A stretch of 64,000 bases of DNA from Crenobacter cavernae (GTDB taxonomy: Bacteria > Pseudomonadota > Gammaproteobacteria > Burkholderiales > Chromobacteriaceae). The stretch's first letter is position 1. Every line of letters starts with the position of its first letter. The notes under the pieces are model-generated. The model did not search any database, was not told the origin of the DNA, and saw only the letters and a program-made list of their open reading frames with translations. The stretch spans positions 749,001 to 813,000 of the forward strand of contig NZ_CP031337.1 of NCBI RefSeq assembly GCF_003355495.1, given 5' to 3'. Below, one piece after another: positions 27,425 to 36,359 of the stretch. The translations under genes and the position numbers were made by a program.

Positions 27425-27710
27425 ATGAAACCCTGGTACCGCCGCGCCGCCGACCACGTCGAACTCGCGCTTTACGTGCAGCCCGGCGCGAAGAAAACCG
27501 AATGGGCCGGCGAATATGACGGCTCGCTCAAATTGAGGCTAGCGGCCCCGCCGGTGGAGGGCAAGGCCAACGCGGCGCTCGTCGCCTGGCTCGCCGACGC
27601 GCTCGGTGCGTCTTCTCGCCGGCGACAAGAGCCGGCACAAGCGGCTCGCGCTCGACACCGACCTCGACTACCCCGAGCTGGCAAGGCGCCTGGGGCTCCC
27701 GTCTTCCTGA
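27425..27710 (+). pseudogene. Frameshifted YggU/DUF167 gene
   Basis: The first 60 codons match DUF167 (LALYVQPGAKKTEWAG, LKLRLAAPPVEGKANAALVAWLADALG). The expected C-terminus, VRLLAGDKSRHKRLAL, continues in the next frame from about 27606 to a stop at 27708-27710. About five family residues between the two halves are also missing, which fits a small deletion not divisible by three near 27600-27608. As sequenced, the frame runs on into unrelated sequence to 27727. It may be a real decay event or an assembly error. Confidence 0.75.
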
Positions 27711-27733
27711 AGCCGCCCCGGCGCTAATGACGA

Positions 27734-28159
27734 TCAGTGCAGGCGGCGACCCGGATCGGCCGGATCGTCGACGCGGCGGAATTCGCCGTCGATCACGTCG
27801 TCGGGGCCTGCCGCCGGCGGCCGGTTCGGCATGCGCACGCTCGGCCCCTTCAGCGGCAACAGCAGCAGCAGCGCGATCAGGTCGCTGATCGGGCCGGGGA
27901 TGATCAGCAACACGCCGGCGAGCAGCGTGCGCACCGGCCACAGCAGGCTGTAGAGCGAGACTTCGCCGCCGCTGCGCAGGAGCGCGCCGGCGGAAAGCAG
28001 CATCGCCAGCTTCTGGTTGCGCAACAGCACGAAGCCCAAGAGCGCGCTTGCGATCAGCCACAGCAGAACCGGCCCGCCGCCGAACTTGTCGGTCAGCATG
28101 ATCAGCGAAACGATCTCCGCCAGGGGATAAAGAAGAATCAGCCACAAGAGACCGCGCAT
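27734..28159 (-). CDS. fxsA: FxsA family membrane protein
   Basis: 141 aa from ATG 28159. Three to four transmembrane segments in the first 105 residues, with the FxsA-type PLAEIVSLIMLTDKFGG and LLIIPGPISDLIALLLLLP motifs, and a charged cytoplasmic tail. In E. coli FxsA overproduction relieves exclusion of phage T7 by the F plasmid; its native function is unclear. The longer upstream frame overlaps cutA and is rejected. Divergent from cutA with an 17-bp gap. Confidence 0.92.
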   Translation of the reverse strand: MRGLLWLILLYPLAEIVSLIMLTDKFGGGPVLLWLIASALLGFVLLRNQKLAMLLSAGALLRSGGEVSLYSLLWPVRTLLAGVLLIIPGPISDLIALLLLLPLKGPSVRMPNRPPAAGPDDVIDGEFRRVDDPADPGRRLH

Positions 28160-28176
28160 GATGAAGGAGCTTCCCG

Positions 28177-28491
28177 ATGAATGAATGGATCGTATTGTGT
28201 AACGCGCCCGACGAGGCCACCGCAAGCCGCCTCGCCGAGACGCTGGTCGGCGAGCGCCTCGCCGCCTGCGTGAACCTGTTGGCGCCGTGCCGCTCGGTCT
28301 ACCGCTGGCAAGGCCGCGTCGAAACCGCAAGCGAAGTCCCGATGCTGATCAAGACCACCGCCGAACGCTACCCGGCGCTCGAAGCGAGGTTGGCCGAGCT
28401 GCACCCGTACGAGGTGCCGGAAATCGTCGCGCTGCCGCTTTCGGCCGGCTTGCCGGCTTATCTAGCATGGCTCGCCGACAGCATCGCCTGA
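28177..28491 (+). CDS. cutA: Divalent-cation tolerance protein CutA
   Basis: 104 aa, the family's usual length, preceded by GAAGGAG. Trimeric ferredoxin-like fold with the conserved LVGERLAACVNLL, YRWQGRVE and LHPYEVPEIVALPL motifs. Linked to copper tolerance in E. coli, with molecular function uncertain. One uptake-like element occurs inside (28389). Divergent from fxsA. Confidence 0.95.
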   Translation: MNEWIVLCNAPDEATASRLAETLVGERLAACVNLLAPCRSVYRWQGRVETASEVPMLIKTTAERYPALEARLAELHPYEVPEIVALPLSAGLPAYLAWLADSIA

Positions 28492-28606
28492 AAGCCGCGG
28501 CGCGAAAGATGAAAATGGGGACGAAACGCGCCTTCCTCAAGTCCCTTTTAAAACAGAAGTTTACGGATTATCGGCGGCAATCGCGTCGAAACCTGCCGAA
28601 AAAGGA

Positions 28607-28635
28607 TTGACAGCCCCGGGGGCTGTCTTTATAGT
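28607..28635 (+). promoter_or_regulatory. tRNA-Lys promoter
   Basis: Perfect TTGACA (28607-28612), a 17-bp spacer and TATAGT (28630-28635), ending 13 bp before the first tRNA. The spacer contains the palindrome AGCCCCGGGGGCT. Confidence 0.88.
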
Positions 28636-28648
28636 TGCGTTCTCTCGC

Positions 28649-28724
28649 GGGTCGTTAGCTCAGTTGGTAGAGCAGCGGACTTTTAATCCGTTTGTCGCAG
28701 GTTCGAGCCCCGCACGACCCACCA
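28649..28724 (+). tRNA. tRNA-Lys (anticodon UUU), first copy
   Basis: 76 nt with the acceptor stem GGGTCGT / ACGACCC, D-loop GCTCAGTTGGTAGAGC, anticodon loop CTTTTAA, T-loop GTTCGAGCC and an encoded CCA end. Confidence 0.98.
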
Positions 28725-28739
28725 CGAGAACCCCCAAGG

Positions 28740-28815
28740 GGGTCGTTAGCTCAGTTGGTAGAGCAGCGGACTTTTAATCCGTTTGTCGCAGGTTCGAGCC
28801 CCGCACGACCCACCA
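28740..28815 (+). tRNA. tRNA-Lys (anticodon UUU), second copy
   Basis: Identical in all 76 positions to the first copy, 15 bp downstream, with encoded CCA. Co-transcribed with it from the promoter at 28607-28635. Confidence 0.98.
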
Positions 28816-28830
28816 AGAGATTCAAGCAGA

Positions 28831-28858
28831 AGCCCGGTCAATCAGACCGGGCTTTTTG
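28831..28858 (+). terminator. tRNA operon terminator
   Basis: AGCCCGGTC / GACCGGGCT stem with an AATCA loop, followed by TTTTT. Confidence 0.93.
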
Positions 28859-29184
28859 TCGTCTGACCGGAGCGCAACCCTTCCTTCCCCCGTCATCGGC
28901 GCGCCCTGCTCACGCCCCTGGCTCCCGCGTCGTTTCGCAACCACCCGCCCTCCCGCCTCCAGCAAAGCGACTTCGCCGGCCCGGGCCGAAGCCCCATGGA
29001 ACCATGCAAATACGTGAAATATATACACTATTCACAATATAAAGTGTATTGGTATATACCATAAGAATTTTGAGTGTTAACATTTTTTAAATTGTTTACA
29101 CATGACGTTTAAGCAACAGAAACGATTCAAGCCATTCCGCCGGGCCTTGCACGATAGAAAAGACATAACGATCAATCACTTAAC
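28859..29184. other. AT-rich upstream region of pgaABCD
   Basis: No gene is supported here. The last 180 bases are strikingly AT-rich against the GC-rich surroundings and hold the promoter and palindromes described at 29023-29060. I see no GGA-containing hairpins like the CsrA sites of the E. coli pga leader, and no good Shine-Dalgarno before the pgaA ATG. Confidence 0.6.
29023..29060 (+). promoter_or_regulatory. Candidate pga promoter with overlapping palindromes
   Basis: TTCACA (29031-29036), a 16-bp spacer and TATATA (29053-29058) form a possible promoter. It is overlapped by an inverted repeat ATACACT (29023-29029) / AGTGTAT (29043-29049) and by the perfect 10-bp palindrome GGTATATACC (29051-29060), which would be suitable binding sites for a regulator. 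Confidence 0.4.
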
Positions 29185-31611
29185 ATGAATTCGTTGATTT
29201 TAAATGGAGTGGCGGTCGCGCTTCTCTGCGCGGCGCTACCGGCTCATTCCGTTCCACTATGGAAACGAGCCGACTACGTCCAGGCCATTCGTTCGGCGCG
29301 CGACGGGGCTCCGGCCTCGGCACTTCGAATACTGGAGCCGCTCCATCGGGCGGGGACGCTGCAACAGCCGCTGGTCGACGATTATCTGACGCTGCTCGTC
29401 TGGGCCGGGCGGGACGACGAGGCCGTGGCGCTGGCCGAAGGCCGCTACCCTGCCTACATGCTCGGCCCCGGCGCGCTCAATATTCTTGCGCGCCATCAGC
29501 GCGACCGCGGCCATTACGAGGCGGCCGAATCGCTGTACCGGACCTCGCTACGGAAACAGGCGACCGCGTCCGCGAGCGCCGGGCTCGCGATGACGTTGGC
29601 CGAGGCCGGCAGGAAAAGCGAAGGGATGGCGGTTCTCGACGCGGCCACCGCGGCCGGTGCGGCGGATGCGCTCGCGCTGGACCGCGCACGAAGCTATCTG
29701 CTCGCGATGTCCGACGAGCACACGGCCGCCCTCACGGAAATGCAGGCCCTGCTCGCCAGGCATCCTGACGACCCCGAGCTGGCCAGGTCCTACGCTTCGC
29801 TGCTCGTGCGCATCGGCGCCCCCCACGAGGCGTACGCCTATCTGAAGCAGCGCGATATCGCGGCGCCGGCCCTCTACAACCGCATGCTGCTGGACAAGGC
29901 CGCCATCGAAACCCGCTGGGGCAAGAGCGAGACGCGGCTCGAGGTCGGCGAAAACCGGTTCCGGATGACCGATCTCGCGCTGGCCAGCAACGAACAGGCC
30001 GGGCTCGGCCTGCTGCCGGGCGACCTAGCGGCCAGGCGAACCGCCGTCGCGGACCGCCTGGTCGCACTCGAACAGCGCGCCCGCTATCGCGACGCCATCG
30101 CTCTTCATCGACAGCACGCCGACGACGCCCAGCCCCGTTACGCGCTGGCGGCGGCGGCTAGCGCCTATCTCGCCGAAGAGCAGCCGCTCGAAGCGATCCG
30201 CCTCTCAAGGCAGGCGATGGACGGCACGCCGCGCAGGGACGTCCCGATCGACTGGCGCATCACCCTCGTCTACGCGCATCTGGAAGCCGAGCAGCCCGAC
30301 GAGGCGCGTGCCGAGCTCGAGTCGCTCGAGCAGGACGTGCAGCGCATCCGCTACGACGCGCCCAGCGGCCAGAACCGCTTCAACCCCGCTTATCAGCAGG
30401 TGAGGCTGCTTAGCGCGATGTTCGACGCCTACGTCGGCCGAACCCGCTCGGCGAGGGGCCGGCTCGACGCGCTGCTCGAAGACGCCCCCTTCAACGGCGA
30501 ATTGCGTCAGGATGACGGCGAACTCGAGCTGATGCGCGGCCACCCGCGCGCGGCGGCGGACATCTTCGGGCGCCGGCTGGTCGACGATCCGCGCGCGGTC
30601 GAAGCCAAGCGCGGATTGGCGGCCGCCCATCTGGACAGCCACCGCTACGCGGACGTGCCTCTGCTCGTCGCCGACGTCGCCGCGCTCGCGCCGGAAAGCC
30701 CGTCGACGCGCAAGTTGCTTGAACGCTGGAAATGGAGCCGGCGCCCGCAGCTGGTCATCGATGCCGAACGCGAGCTATCCGGCAGCCGCGGCGAGGGAGA
30801 CGACGGCGGCTGGGGCGTGGAGACCCGGCTTTACAGCGCGCCGATCGCGTCCCACTGGCGGGCTTTCGCCCGCTCCTACAGCTCGCGCGCCGACTTCGTC
30901 GGCGGCGGGCGCTCACGGCGCGACACGGTCGGCCTCGGCGCCGAATACCGAGGCCCCGCATGGTCGGCCGAGGGCGCGCTGACCGGCGGCCGGAACGGTG
31001 GCGGCGGCTTCGTCGCTGCGACCCGCAGCTTCGACGACCGGTTCAGCGCCGGCCTGCGCTACGAGCACGACAGCGACCAGGTCCCGATGCGGGCGCGTCG
31101 GGACGGTGTCGACGGCAACCGCCTCGCCGCCGAATTCGCCTACCGGGTCGACGACCATCGCCGTTTCGACGCCGCCGTTTCCGCGCTCGACCTCTCCGAC
31201 GGAAACCTGCGCGAGCGCATCGGCGGCTCGTGGACGGAACGCTGGCTCGTCGGACCGAGCTATACGCTGGACACCGTCCTGTCGGTCGGCGCGAGCAGGA
31301 ACCGCGGCGCGACCGGCGTGGGCTACTTCAACCCGCGCAAGGACGGCGAGGTCGGGCTGACCGTGCTGCAGGAGGGGCTGCTCTGGCGCCGCTACGACGC
31401 CAGCTTCCGGCACCGGCTCGGCCTCTACGCGGCCCACTACCGGCAGGAAGGCTACGGCGGAAAACCGGCTTCGGCCGCCTTCTACGAACAGGAATGGCGC
31501 TGGGCGTCGAGGGCGGGCCTGCGCTACGGCATCGCCCACACCGTTCATCCCTACGACGGCGACAGCGACGTGGCCAACCGCCTCTATTTCAACTTCGACT
31601 GGCGCTTCTGA
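29185..31611 (+). CDS. pgaA: Poly-beta-1,6-GlcNAc export outer-membrane protein PgaA
   Basis: 808 aa, the usual PgaA length. Signal peptide 1-22 (ending AHS). Residues about 25-510 are helical TPR repeats that guide the polymer and bind PgaB. Residues about 515-808 form a 16-stranded beta barrel ending in the aromatic FNFDWRF. It exports de-N-acetylated PNAG, a biofilm matrix sugar. First gene of pgaABCD; one base separates its stop from the pgaB start. Confidence 0.93.
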   Translation: MNSLILNGVAVALLCAALPAHSVPLWKRADYVQAIRSARDGAPASALRILEPLHRAGTLQQPLVDDYLTLLVWAGRDDEAVALAEGRYPAYMLGPGALNILARHQRDRGHYEAAESLYRTSLRKQATASASAGLAMTLAEAGRKSEGMAVLDAATAAGAADALALDRARSYLLAMSDEHTAALTEMQALLARHPDDPELARSYASLLVRIGAPHEAYAYLKQRDIAAPALYNRMLLDKAAIETRWGKSETRLEVGENRFRMTDLALASNEQAGLGLLPGDLAARRTAVADRLVALEQRARYRDAIALHRQHADDAQPRYALAAAASAYLAEEQPLEAIRLSRQAMDGTPRRDVPIDWRITLVYAHLEAEQPDEARAELESLEQDVQRIRYDAPSGQNRFNPAYQQVRLLSAMFDAYVGRTRSARGRLDALLEDAPFNGELRQDDGELELMRGHPRAAADIFGRRLVDDPRAVEAKRGLAAAHLDSHRYADVPLLVADVAALAPESPSTRKLLERWKWSRRPQLVIDAERELSGSRGEGDDGGWGVETRLYSAPIASHWRAFARSYSSRADFVGGGRSRRDTVGLGAEYRGPAWSAEGALTGGRNGGGGFVAATRSFDDRFSAGLRYEHDSDQVPMRARRDGVDGNRLAAEFAYRVDDHRRFDAAVSALDLSDGNLRERIGGSWTERWLVGPSYTLDTVLSVGASRNRGATGVGYFNPRKDGEVGLTVLQEGLLWRRYDASFRHRLGLYAAHYRQEGYGGKPASAAFYEQEWRWASRAGLRYGIAHTVHPYDGDSDVANRLYFNFDWRF

Positions 31612-31612
31612 G

Positions 31613-33343
31613 ATGACCATCCGACCCTGGAAAATCGGCCTGATCGCCGCGCTGGGCCTCGCGTGTTTCGCGCCGGCGCAGGCGGCGTCAAAATTCATCG
31701 CCCTGTGTTACCACGAAGTCGTTCACAATGAGGGCGCGACCGACCCCTTTGCCGTCGACACGCGCGGCCTCGTCAACCAGCTCGAATGGCTGCGCGCCCG
31801 CGGCTACAGCTTCGTCGGCATCGACGACGTGCTCGCCGACCGCGAAGGCCGCCGCCCGCTTCCCGACAAGGCGGTGCTGCTCAGTTTCGACGACGGCTAC
31901 CGCAGCGTGTACAAGCACGTCTTCCCCATCCTCAAGCTCTACAAGGCGCCGGCGGTGGTCTCGCTGGTCGGCGGCTGGCTCGACGCGCCGATGGGCCACA
32001 CGGTCAAGGACACTAAGCTCGCGCGCGAAGGCTTCTTGCTGCCCGGCGAGATCCGGGAGATGCAACAGAGCGGCCTGATCGAGTTCGCGAGCCACAGCTA
32101 CGAACTGCACCGCGGCATCACGGCCAACCCGCAGGGCAACCAGCAGCCGGCGGCGACGGCGCTCGGCTACGATGGACGGGGCTACGAAAGCCCGTCCGCG
32201 CAACTGCAGCGGATCGACCGCGACCTGGCTCACAACAGCGCCGCGATCGAGCGCCTCACCGGCAGGAAGCCGCGCGTCATGGTCTGGCCCTACGGCAGCT
32301 ACACCCGGCCGCTGCTCGACATCGCCCGCAAGAACGGGATGCCGATCACGCTCACGCTCAACAACGGCATCAACGAGCCCGACACGCCGTTGGCCGAGTT
32401 GAGCCGCGTGCTGGTCGGCGCCGACATGACGCTGACCGACTTCGCCGAAGAGATCCTCGTCCGCGAGCGCGAACCCGGCGGCATCGCGGCGTCCTGGACC
32501 CGCGCGATGCATGTCTCGCTCGACCAGGTCTACGACCCGGACCCGGCCGCCCAGGAAAAGAAGCTCGGCCAACTGCTCGACCGGGTGCTGGCGATGGGGG
32601 CGAGCGCCGTCTATCTGCGAGCCGATACCGACCGCGACGGCGACGGCCGCGCCGACGCCGTCTACTTCCCGAACCGGCGCGTCGCGGTGAAGGCAGACCT
32701 GTTCAACCGCGTCGCCTGGCAGCTCAGGACCCGCGCCCACGTGCAGGTCTACGCGGCGCTGCCGCTGGCGGCCTTCGAGCTGGCCGGCGCGTCGCCCTCC
32801 GATAGCGACAGGCGCGCCGCGCGCGAGCTGGTCGAGGACCTCGGCGTCTCGTCCCGGTTCGCCGGCCTCGTCCTGAGCGACGATCCGGCCCGCCCGGGGT
32901 TGGCCGAGCCCGGCGCGGCCGCACTGTTCGATCTGGCCGGCGAGCTGTTCGCCGCCGCGCGGGCGTATCAGCCCGAGCTCAAGTCCGTCGTCACGCTGCA
33001 CGCGGGGAAACTGGACGACGAGCGGGAAACCCTCCGCTTCTCGGAGGCTATCGCCAAGGCGCTGTCCCGCGCCGACTACGTCGAACTGCAGCCGCAGGCA
33101 GCCGTCTCCCCCGGCCGGCCCTGGATGGAGCGGGCATTCGCCGCCGCCGGGTCTTCGCAAAAAACCGTGTTCGCGCTGCCGAGCCGCGCCGTTGACAGCG
33201 GCGATCTGGCGCGGGCGGTGGCGACCCTCCACCTGCTGGGGGCGCGGCACATCGCCTACGGCCCCGACGACGTCGCCAACGACCTGCCCCGGCTGGCGGT
33301 GATGAGGCGGGCCTTCTCGCTGCGCAGCCAGCCCGAACGATGA
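31613..33343 (+). CDS. pgaB: PNAG N-deacetylase PgaB
   Basis: 576 aa. Signal peptide 1-24 (APAQA). N-terminal polysaccharide deacetylase domain (about 27-290) with the metal/catalytic Asp pair D93-D94 in SFDDGYRS and the H161-x4-H166 metal motif in SHSYELH. C-terminal glycoside-hydrolase-like domain (about 300-560) that binds and cleaves partly deacetylated PNAG in relatives. It is shorter than E. coli PgaB (about 670), mostly in the C-terminal domain, and has no clear lipobox, so it is probably not a lipoprotein. Confidence 0.93.
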   Translation: MTIRPWKIGLIAALGLACFAPAQAASKFIALCYHEVVHNEGATDPFAVDTRGLVNQLEWLRARGYSFVGIDDVLADREGRRPLPDKAVLLSFDDGYRSVYKHVFPILKLYKAPAVVSLVGGWLDAPMGHTVKDTKLAREGFLLPGEIREMQQSGLIEFASHSYELHRGITANPQGNQQPAATALGYDGRGYESPSAQLQRIDRDLAHNSAAIERLTGRKPRVMVWPYGSYTRPLLDIARKNGMPITLTLNNGINEPDTPLAELSRVLVGADMTLTDFAEEILVREREPGGIAASWTRAMHVSLDQVYDPDPAAQEKKLGQLLDRVLAMGASAVYLRADTDRDGDGRADAVYFPNRRVAVKADLFNRVAWQLRTRAHVQVYAALPLAAFELAGASPSDSDRRAARELVEDLGVSSRFAGLVLSDDPARPGLAEPGAAALFDLAGELFAAARAYQPELKSVVTLHAGKLDDERETLRFSEAIAKALSRADYVELQPQAAVSPGRPWMERAFAAAGSSQKTVFALPSRAVDSGDLARAVATLHLLGARHIAYGPDDVANDLPRLAVMRRAFSLRSQPER

Positions 33344-33358
33344 CAAGAAAACGCGACC

Positions 33359-34633
33359 ATGTTTCCGCTTCCCTTTGACCTGCTGCACTGGCTATGGGCC
33401 GCCCTGTTGGGCTACGCCTTCTATTACCCGCTTTTCATGGCTTATCTGTGGATGGCGGGCGCCCTTCATTACTACTTCCACTACGAAAGGAAGGAGCCGC
33501 CGCTGGACGCGCTGCCCGAGCTGGACTATCCGCCGATCAGCATCCTGATCCCGTGCTTCAATGAGGAGGACAGCGTCGAGGAGACGCTGCGCTACGCGCT
33601 GGCGGTGGACTATCCGGAATTCGAGGTCATCGCGATCGACGACGGCAGCTCCGACGCCACCGCCGGCCTGCTCGACGAAGCCACCCGGCGCGAACCGCGG
33701 CTGCGCGTCGTCCACCTCGCGCAGAACCAGGGCAAGGCCATCGCGCTGAACACCGGCTGCCTGCTGGCGCGTCACGAACACCTGGTCTGCATCGACGGCG
33801 ACGCGCTGCTCGAACCCAACGCGCCCAAGTGGCTGGTCCGGCAGCTGATCGGCAGCCCGCGCGTCGGCGCGGTCACCGGCAACCCGCGGATCCGCAACCG
33901 CTCGACCCTGTTCGGCAAGGTCCAGGTCGGCGAGTTCTCGTCGATCATCGGCATCATCAAGCGCGCGCAGCGCACCTACGGCCGGCTGTTCACGATCTCG
34001 GGCGTGATCGCCGCGTTCCGGAAGACGGCGGTCCGGCAGGCGGGGTACTGGAGCGACGACGTGCTGACCGAAGACATCGACATGAGCTGGAAGCTGCAGC
34101 TCGCGCACTGGGACGTGCGCTTCGAGCCGCACGCGCAGGCGTGGATACTGATGCCGGAGACCTTCCGCGGGCTGTGGAAGCAGCGCCTGCGCTGGGCCAA
34201 GGGCGGGCTGCAGGTGCTGCTGCGCAACGCGGGCGCGCTGTGCAGCTGGCAAAAGCGCCGGATGTGGCCGATCTACGCCGAATACCTGTTCAGCCTGGTA
34301 TGGGCGTACGTGATGATACTGCTCGTCGTGGTGTGGCTGGCCGGGATGCTGTTCCCGCAGATCGGCTGGATGCAGATCTCGTCGCCGCTGGTCCCGGGCT
34401 GGCACGGAATGGTGCTCGGGATGACCTGCCTGCTGCAGTTCACGCTCAGCAAATGTCTCGACCGCCGCCACGACCACGGGATCGGCCGCAACTTCTTCTG
34501 GATGATCTGGTACCCGCTGGTCTTCTGGACCATCCATATCGTCACGACCGTCGTCGCGCTCCCTCAGGCGGTCGCGCACGGCCGGGGGCTGAGGGCCCGC
34601 TGGACGAGTCCCGACAGGGGGGTCAGGGCATGA
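33359..34633 (+). CDS. pgaC: PNAG synthase, family-2 glycosyltransferase PgaC
   Basis: 424 aa. An N-terminal membrane segment (about 8-38), the GT2 catalytic domain with DDGSSD, DGDA, EDIDMSW and the processivity motif QRLRWAKGG, then three C-terminal transmembrane helices. It polymerises UDP-GlcNAc at the inner membrane. In E. coli PgaC needs PgaD and cyclic-di-GMP bound at their interface. It overlaps pgaD by ATGA. Confidence 0.96.
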   Translation: MFPLPFDLLHWLWAALLGYAFYYPLFMAYLWMAGALHYYFHYERKEPPLDALPELDYPPISILIPCFNEEDSVEETLRYALAVDYPEFEVIAIDDGSSDATAGLLDEATRREPRLRVVHLAQNQGKAIALNTGCLLARHEHLVCIDGDALLEPNAPKWLVRQLIGSPRVGAVTGNPRIRNRSTLFGKVQVGEFSSIIGIIKRAQRTYGRLFTISGVIAAFRKTAVRQAGYWSDDVLTEDIDMSWKLQLAHWDVRFEPHAQAWILMPETFRGLWKQRLRWAKGGLQVLLRNAGALCSWQKRRMWPIYAEYLFSLVWAYVMILLVVVWLAGMLFPQIGWMQISSPLVPGWHGMVLGMTCLLQFTLSKCLDRRHDHGIGRNFFWMIWYPLVFWTIHIVTTVVALPQAVAHGRGLRARWTSPDRGVRA

Positions 34634-35070
34634 AGAGGACCATCATCAACGTCGAACACCGGCTCGGGCACACCCATCGCGTCGTCGCGCGCTCGCTCAC
34701 CGCGCTGCTGTGGCTGGCGTGGGGCTATCTGTGCCTGCCCTTCCTCAGCCTGTTGGCGTGGCTCGCCGGCATCGAGCTTTTCTACCGGGAAATGCTGGTG
34801 CGCAACGACGTCGACAAGCTGCTCGACCTGCTTTTCGTCTACGCGATCGTGGTCGGCGCGACCAGCAGCGTCCTGATCCTGTGGGCGCGCGTCAACTACC
34901 TGCGCTTTCGCAACCGCGAAAGGAGGCGACGGGCGCCCGACGCATCGCTCGAGGAGTTCGCCGGCGACTACCGCGTCCCGCCCGCCGAGCTCGCGGCGAC
35001 GCAGCAGCGGCAGATCGTCACCGTCCATCACTCCGATCACGGCCATATCGTCAGGATCAGCCGGCATTGA
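34630..35070 (+). CDS. pgaD: PNAG synthase accessory subunit PgaD
   Basis: 146 aa. Two transmembrane helices (about 24-50 and 65-92), then a basic RFRNRERRRR stretch and a cytoplasmic tail. It stabilises and co-activates PgaC; the basic segment after the second helix is where cyclic-di-GMP is sensed in the E. coli pair. Length and position identify it. Last gene of the operon, followed by a terminator. Confidence 0.9.
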   Translation: MKRTIINVEHRLGHTHRVVARSLTALLWLAWGYLCLPFLSLLAWLAGIELFYREMLVRNDVDKLLDLLFVYAIVVGATSSVLILWARVNYLRFRNRERRRRAPDASLEEFAGDYRVPPAELAATQQRQIVTVHHSDHGHIVRISRH

Positions 35071-35082
35071 TTCCGGATCCGA

Positions 35083-35105
35083 GCCGCCCCGAGGGGCGGC
35101 CTTTT
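35083..35105 (+). terminator. pga operon terminator
   Basis: GCCGCCCC / GGGGCGGC stem followed by CTTTT. Confidence 0.85.
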
Positions 35106-35306
35106 CCTGGTGCTTCGCGGGTCGCCGGGCAAAGCGGCTTTGATCTTCGGGAAGGAATGCGCGCCGTCCCGCCGGCCGGTGTGCACCGGCCTACGCCCTC
35201 GCCGGCCCGGCCCGGCCGGCCTCCGCCATGAGGGTGTTCCACACCTTGCACAAGGCATCGCTTATGACTAGCTTAATGACATGTTTGAAGATATCTGGGC
35301 ACTCAC

Positions 35307-36359
35307 ATGGGAAACGATATCAGGCTCGAGCTCCCTGACAACCTGTTTGTGCGACACCGCTTGCATCAGGAGGGGGCCCTGCACTTCCGGCTGGACAAAA
35401 AGTTCCGTCAAGTTCTGATCGCCCCCCACCCTGCGGGCGCCGAACCGCAGCTGCCCGAGCGCTCGCCTTTCGCGTTGTGGGAAACCAGCGCACTGGTCAG
35501 TTACTACAGCCAGCTGATTCCCACCTTCGCCGGCGGCCGCCTTCGCGCCGAACAGTTGACGCTCCTGTGCGAACGGCTCGCCGCGTCGGCCCGCCAGTCA
35601 CGCGATGGCGTGGTGGCCGCGATCCTGCTGTGCCCATGGCAAAACTATGTCGCTCACCATGCGGTCAATACGGCTTTGTTGGCCTGCCAACTGGCCGATG
35701 CGCTCAAACTCTGCGCGGAAGAACATCGAGTGTTGATGTTGGCGGCGTTGGCGATGAACCTCGGCTCTATCGCGCTGCACAACGAAATGGCCCGGCAAGA
35801 AGGGCCGCCCAGCACCAGCCAGCGCCAGCTGATCGATATTCATCCTTTCGTGGGTTCCGCACTGTTGCGCGAAGCCGGCCTCGACGATGAACGGCTGCAC
35901 CGGATCGTGCTGATGCATCATGAGCGCCATGACGGACACGGCTACCCCTTCCGGCTGAAGGGGGACGAGATCGATCCGTTGGCCCACCTCCTGCACGTGC
36001 TGGACGTCACGACCGCCAAGTTGATGCCGCGCAGCTATCGTCCGCGCATACCCGCTCAACGGGCCCTCGCCCAGTTGTACACCAATGCCAATGAGAAATT
36101 CGATCCGCGCTATACCACGCAGCTCGTCAAAGCCCTGGGAGTGTACCCGTCGGGGAGCTTCGTAAAGCTCGAGTCGGGCGAAACCGCGATCGTCGTGGCC
36201 CAGACCGATCACCTCCATGAACCTCAAGTCGCCACCCTGCGGAGCCGTTACGATTTGATCGCCTCGGCAACGCCCGGCCAGCGCATCGCCAAGAGCGTCA
36301 CAGTAAAGGTCGATGAGCGCCACCTTTCCAAGCTCGCGCCCTTCTGGGGCCTGCAATAA
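35307..36359 (+). CDS. Degenerate HD-GYP domain protein
   Basis: 350 aa, cytoplasmic. The HD-GYP core covers about residues 110-280. The GYP half is intact (HHERHDGHGYP at about 204-214) and the first His region is kept (AHHAVNTALLA). The HD pair is lost: the expected LLHDIGK reads LAMNLGS (residues 150-151 are Met-Asn). HD-GYP enzymes hydrolyse cyclic-di-GMP with metals held by that pair, so this protein is probably inactive and may bind the nucleotide or a partner. A C-terminal beta-rich tail of about 60 residues follows. It lies between pga and the H-NOX pair. Confidence 0.85.
   Translation: MGNDIRLELPDNLFVRHRLHQEGALHFRLDKKFRQVLIAPHPAGAEPQLPERSPFALWETSALVSYYSQLIPTFAGGRLRAEQLTLLCERLAASARQSRDGVVAAILLCPWQNYVAHHAVNTALLACQLADALKLCAEEHRVLMLAALAMNLGSIALHNEMARQEGPPSTSQRQLIDIHPFVGSALLREAGLDDERLHRIVLMHHERHDGHGYPFRLKGDEIDPLAHLLHVLDVTTAKLMPRSYRPRIPAQRALAQLYTNANEKFDPRYTTQLVKALGVYPSGSFVKLESGETAIVVAQTDHLHEPQVATLRSRYDLIASATPGQRIAKSVTVKVDERHLSKLAPFWGLQ

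Noticed and set aside
28509..28610. 33-codon basic open frame between cutA and the tRNAs
   Set aside because: It has an ATG and is Lys/Arg-rich, but the ribosome-binding site is weak and its stop overlaps the tRNA -35 box. Could be a real micro-protein; not enough support.
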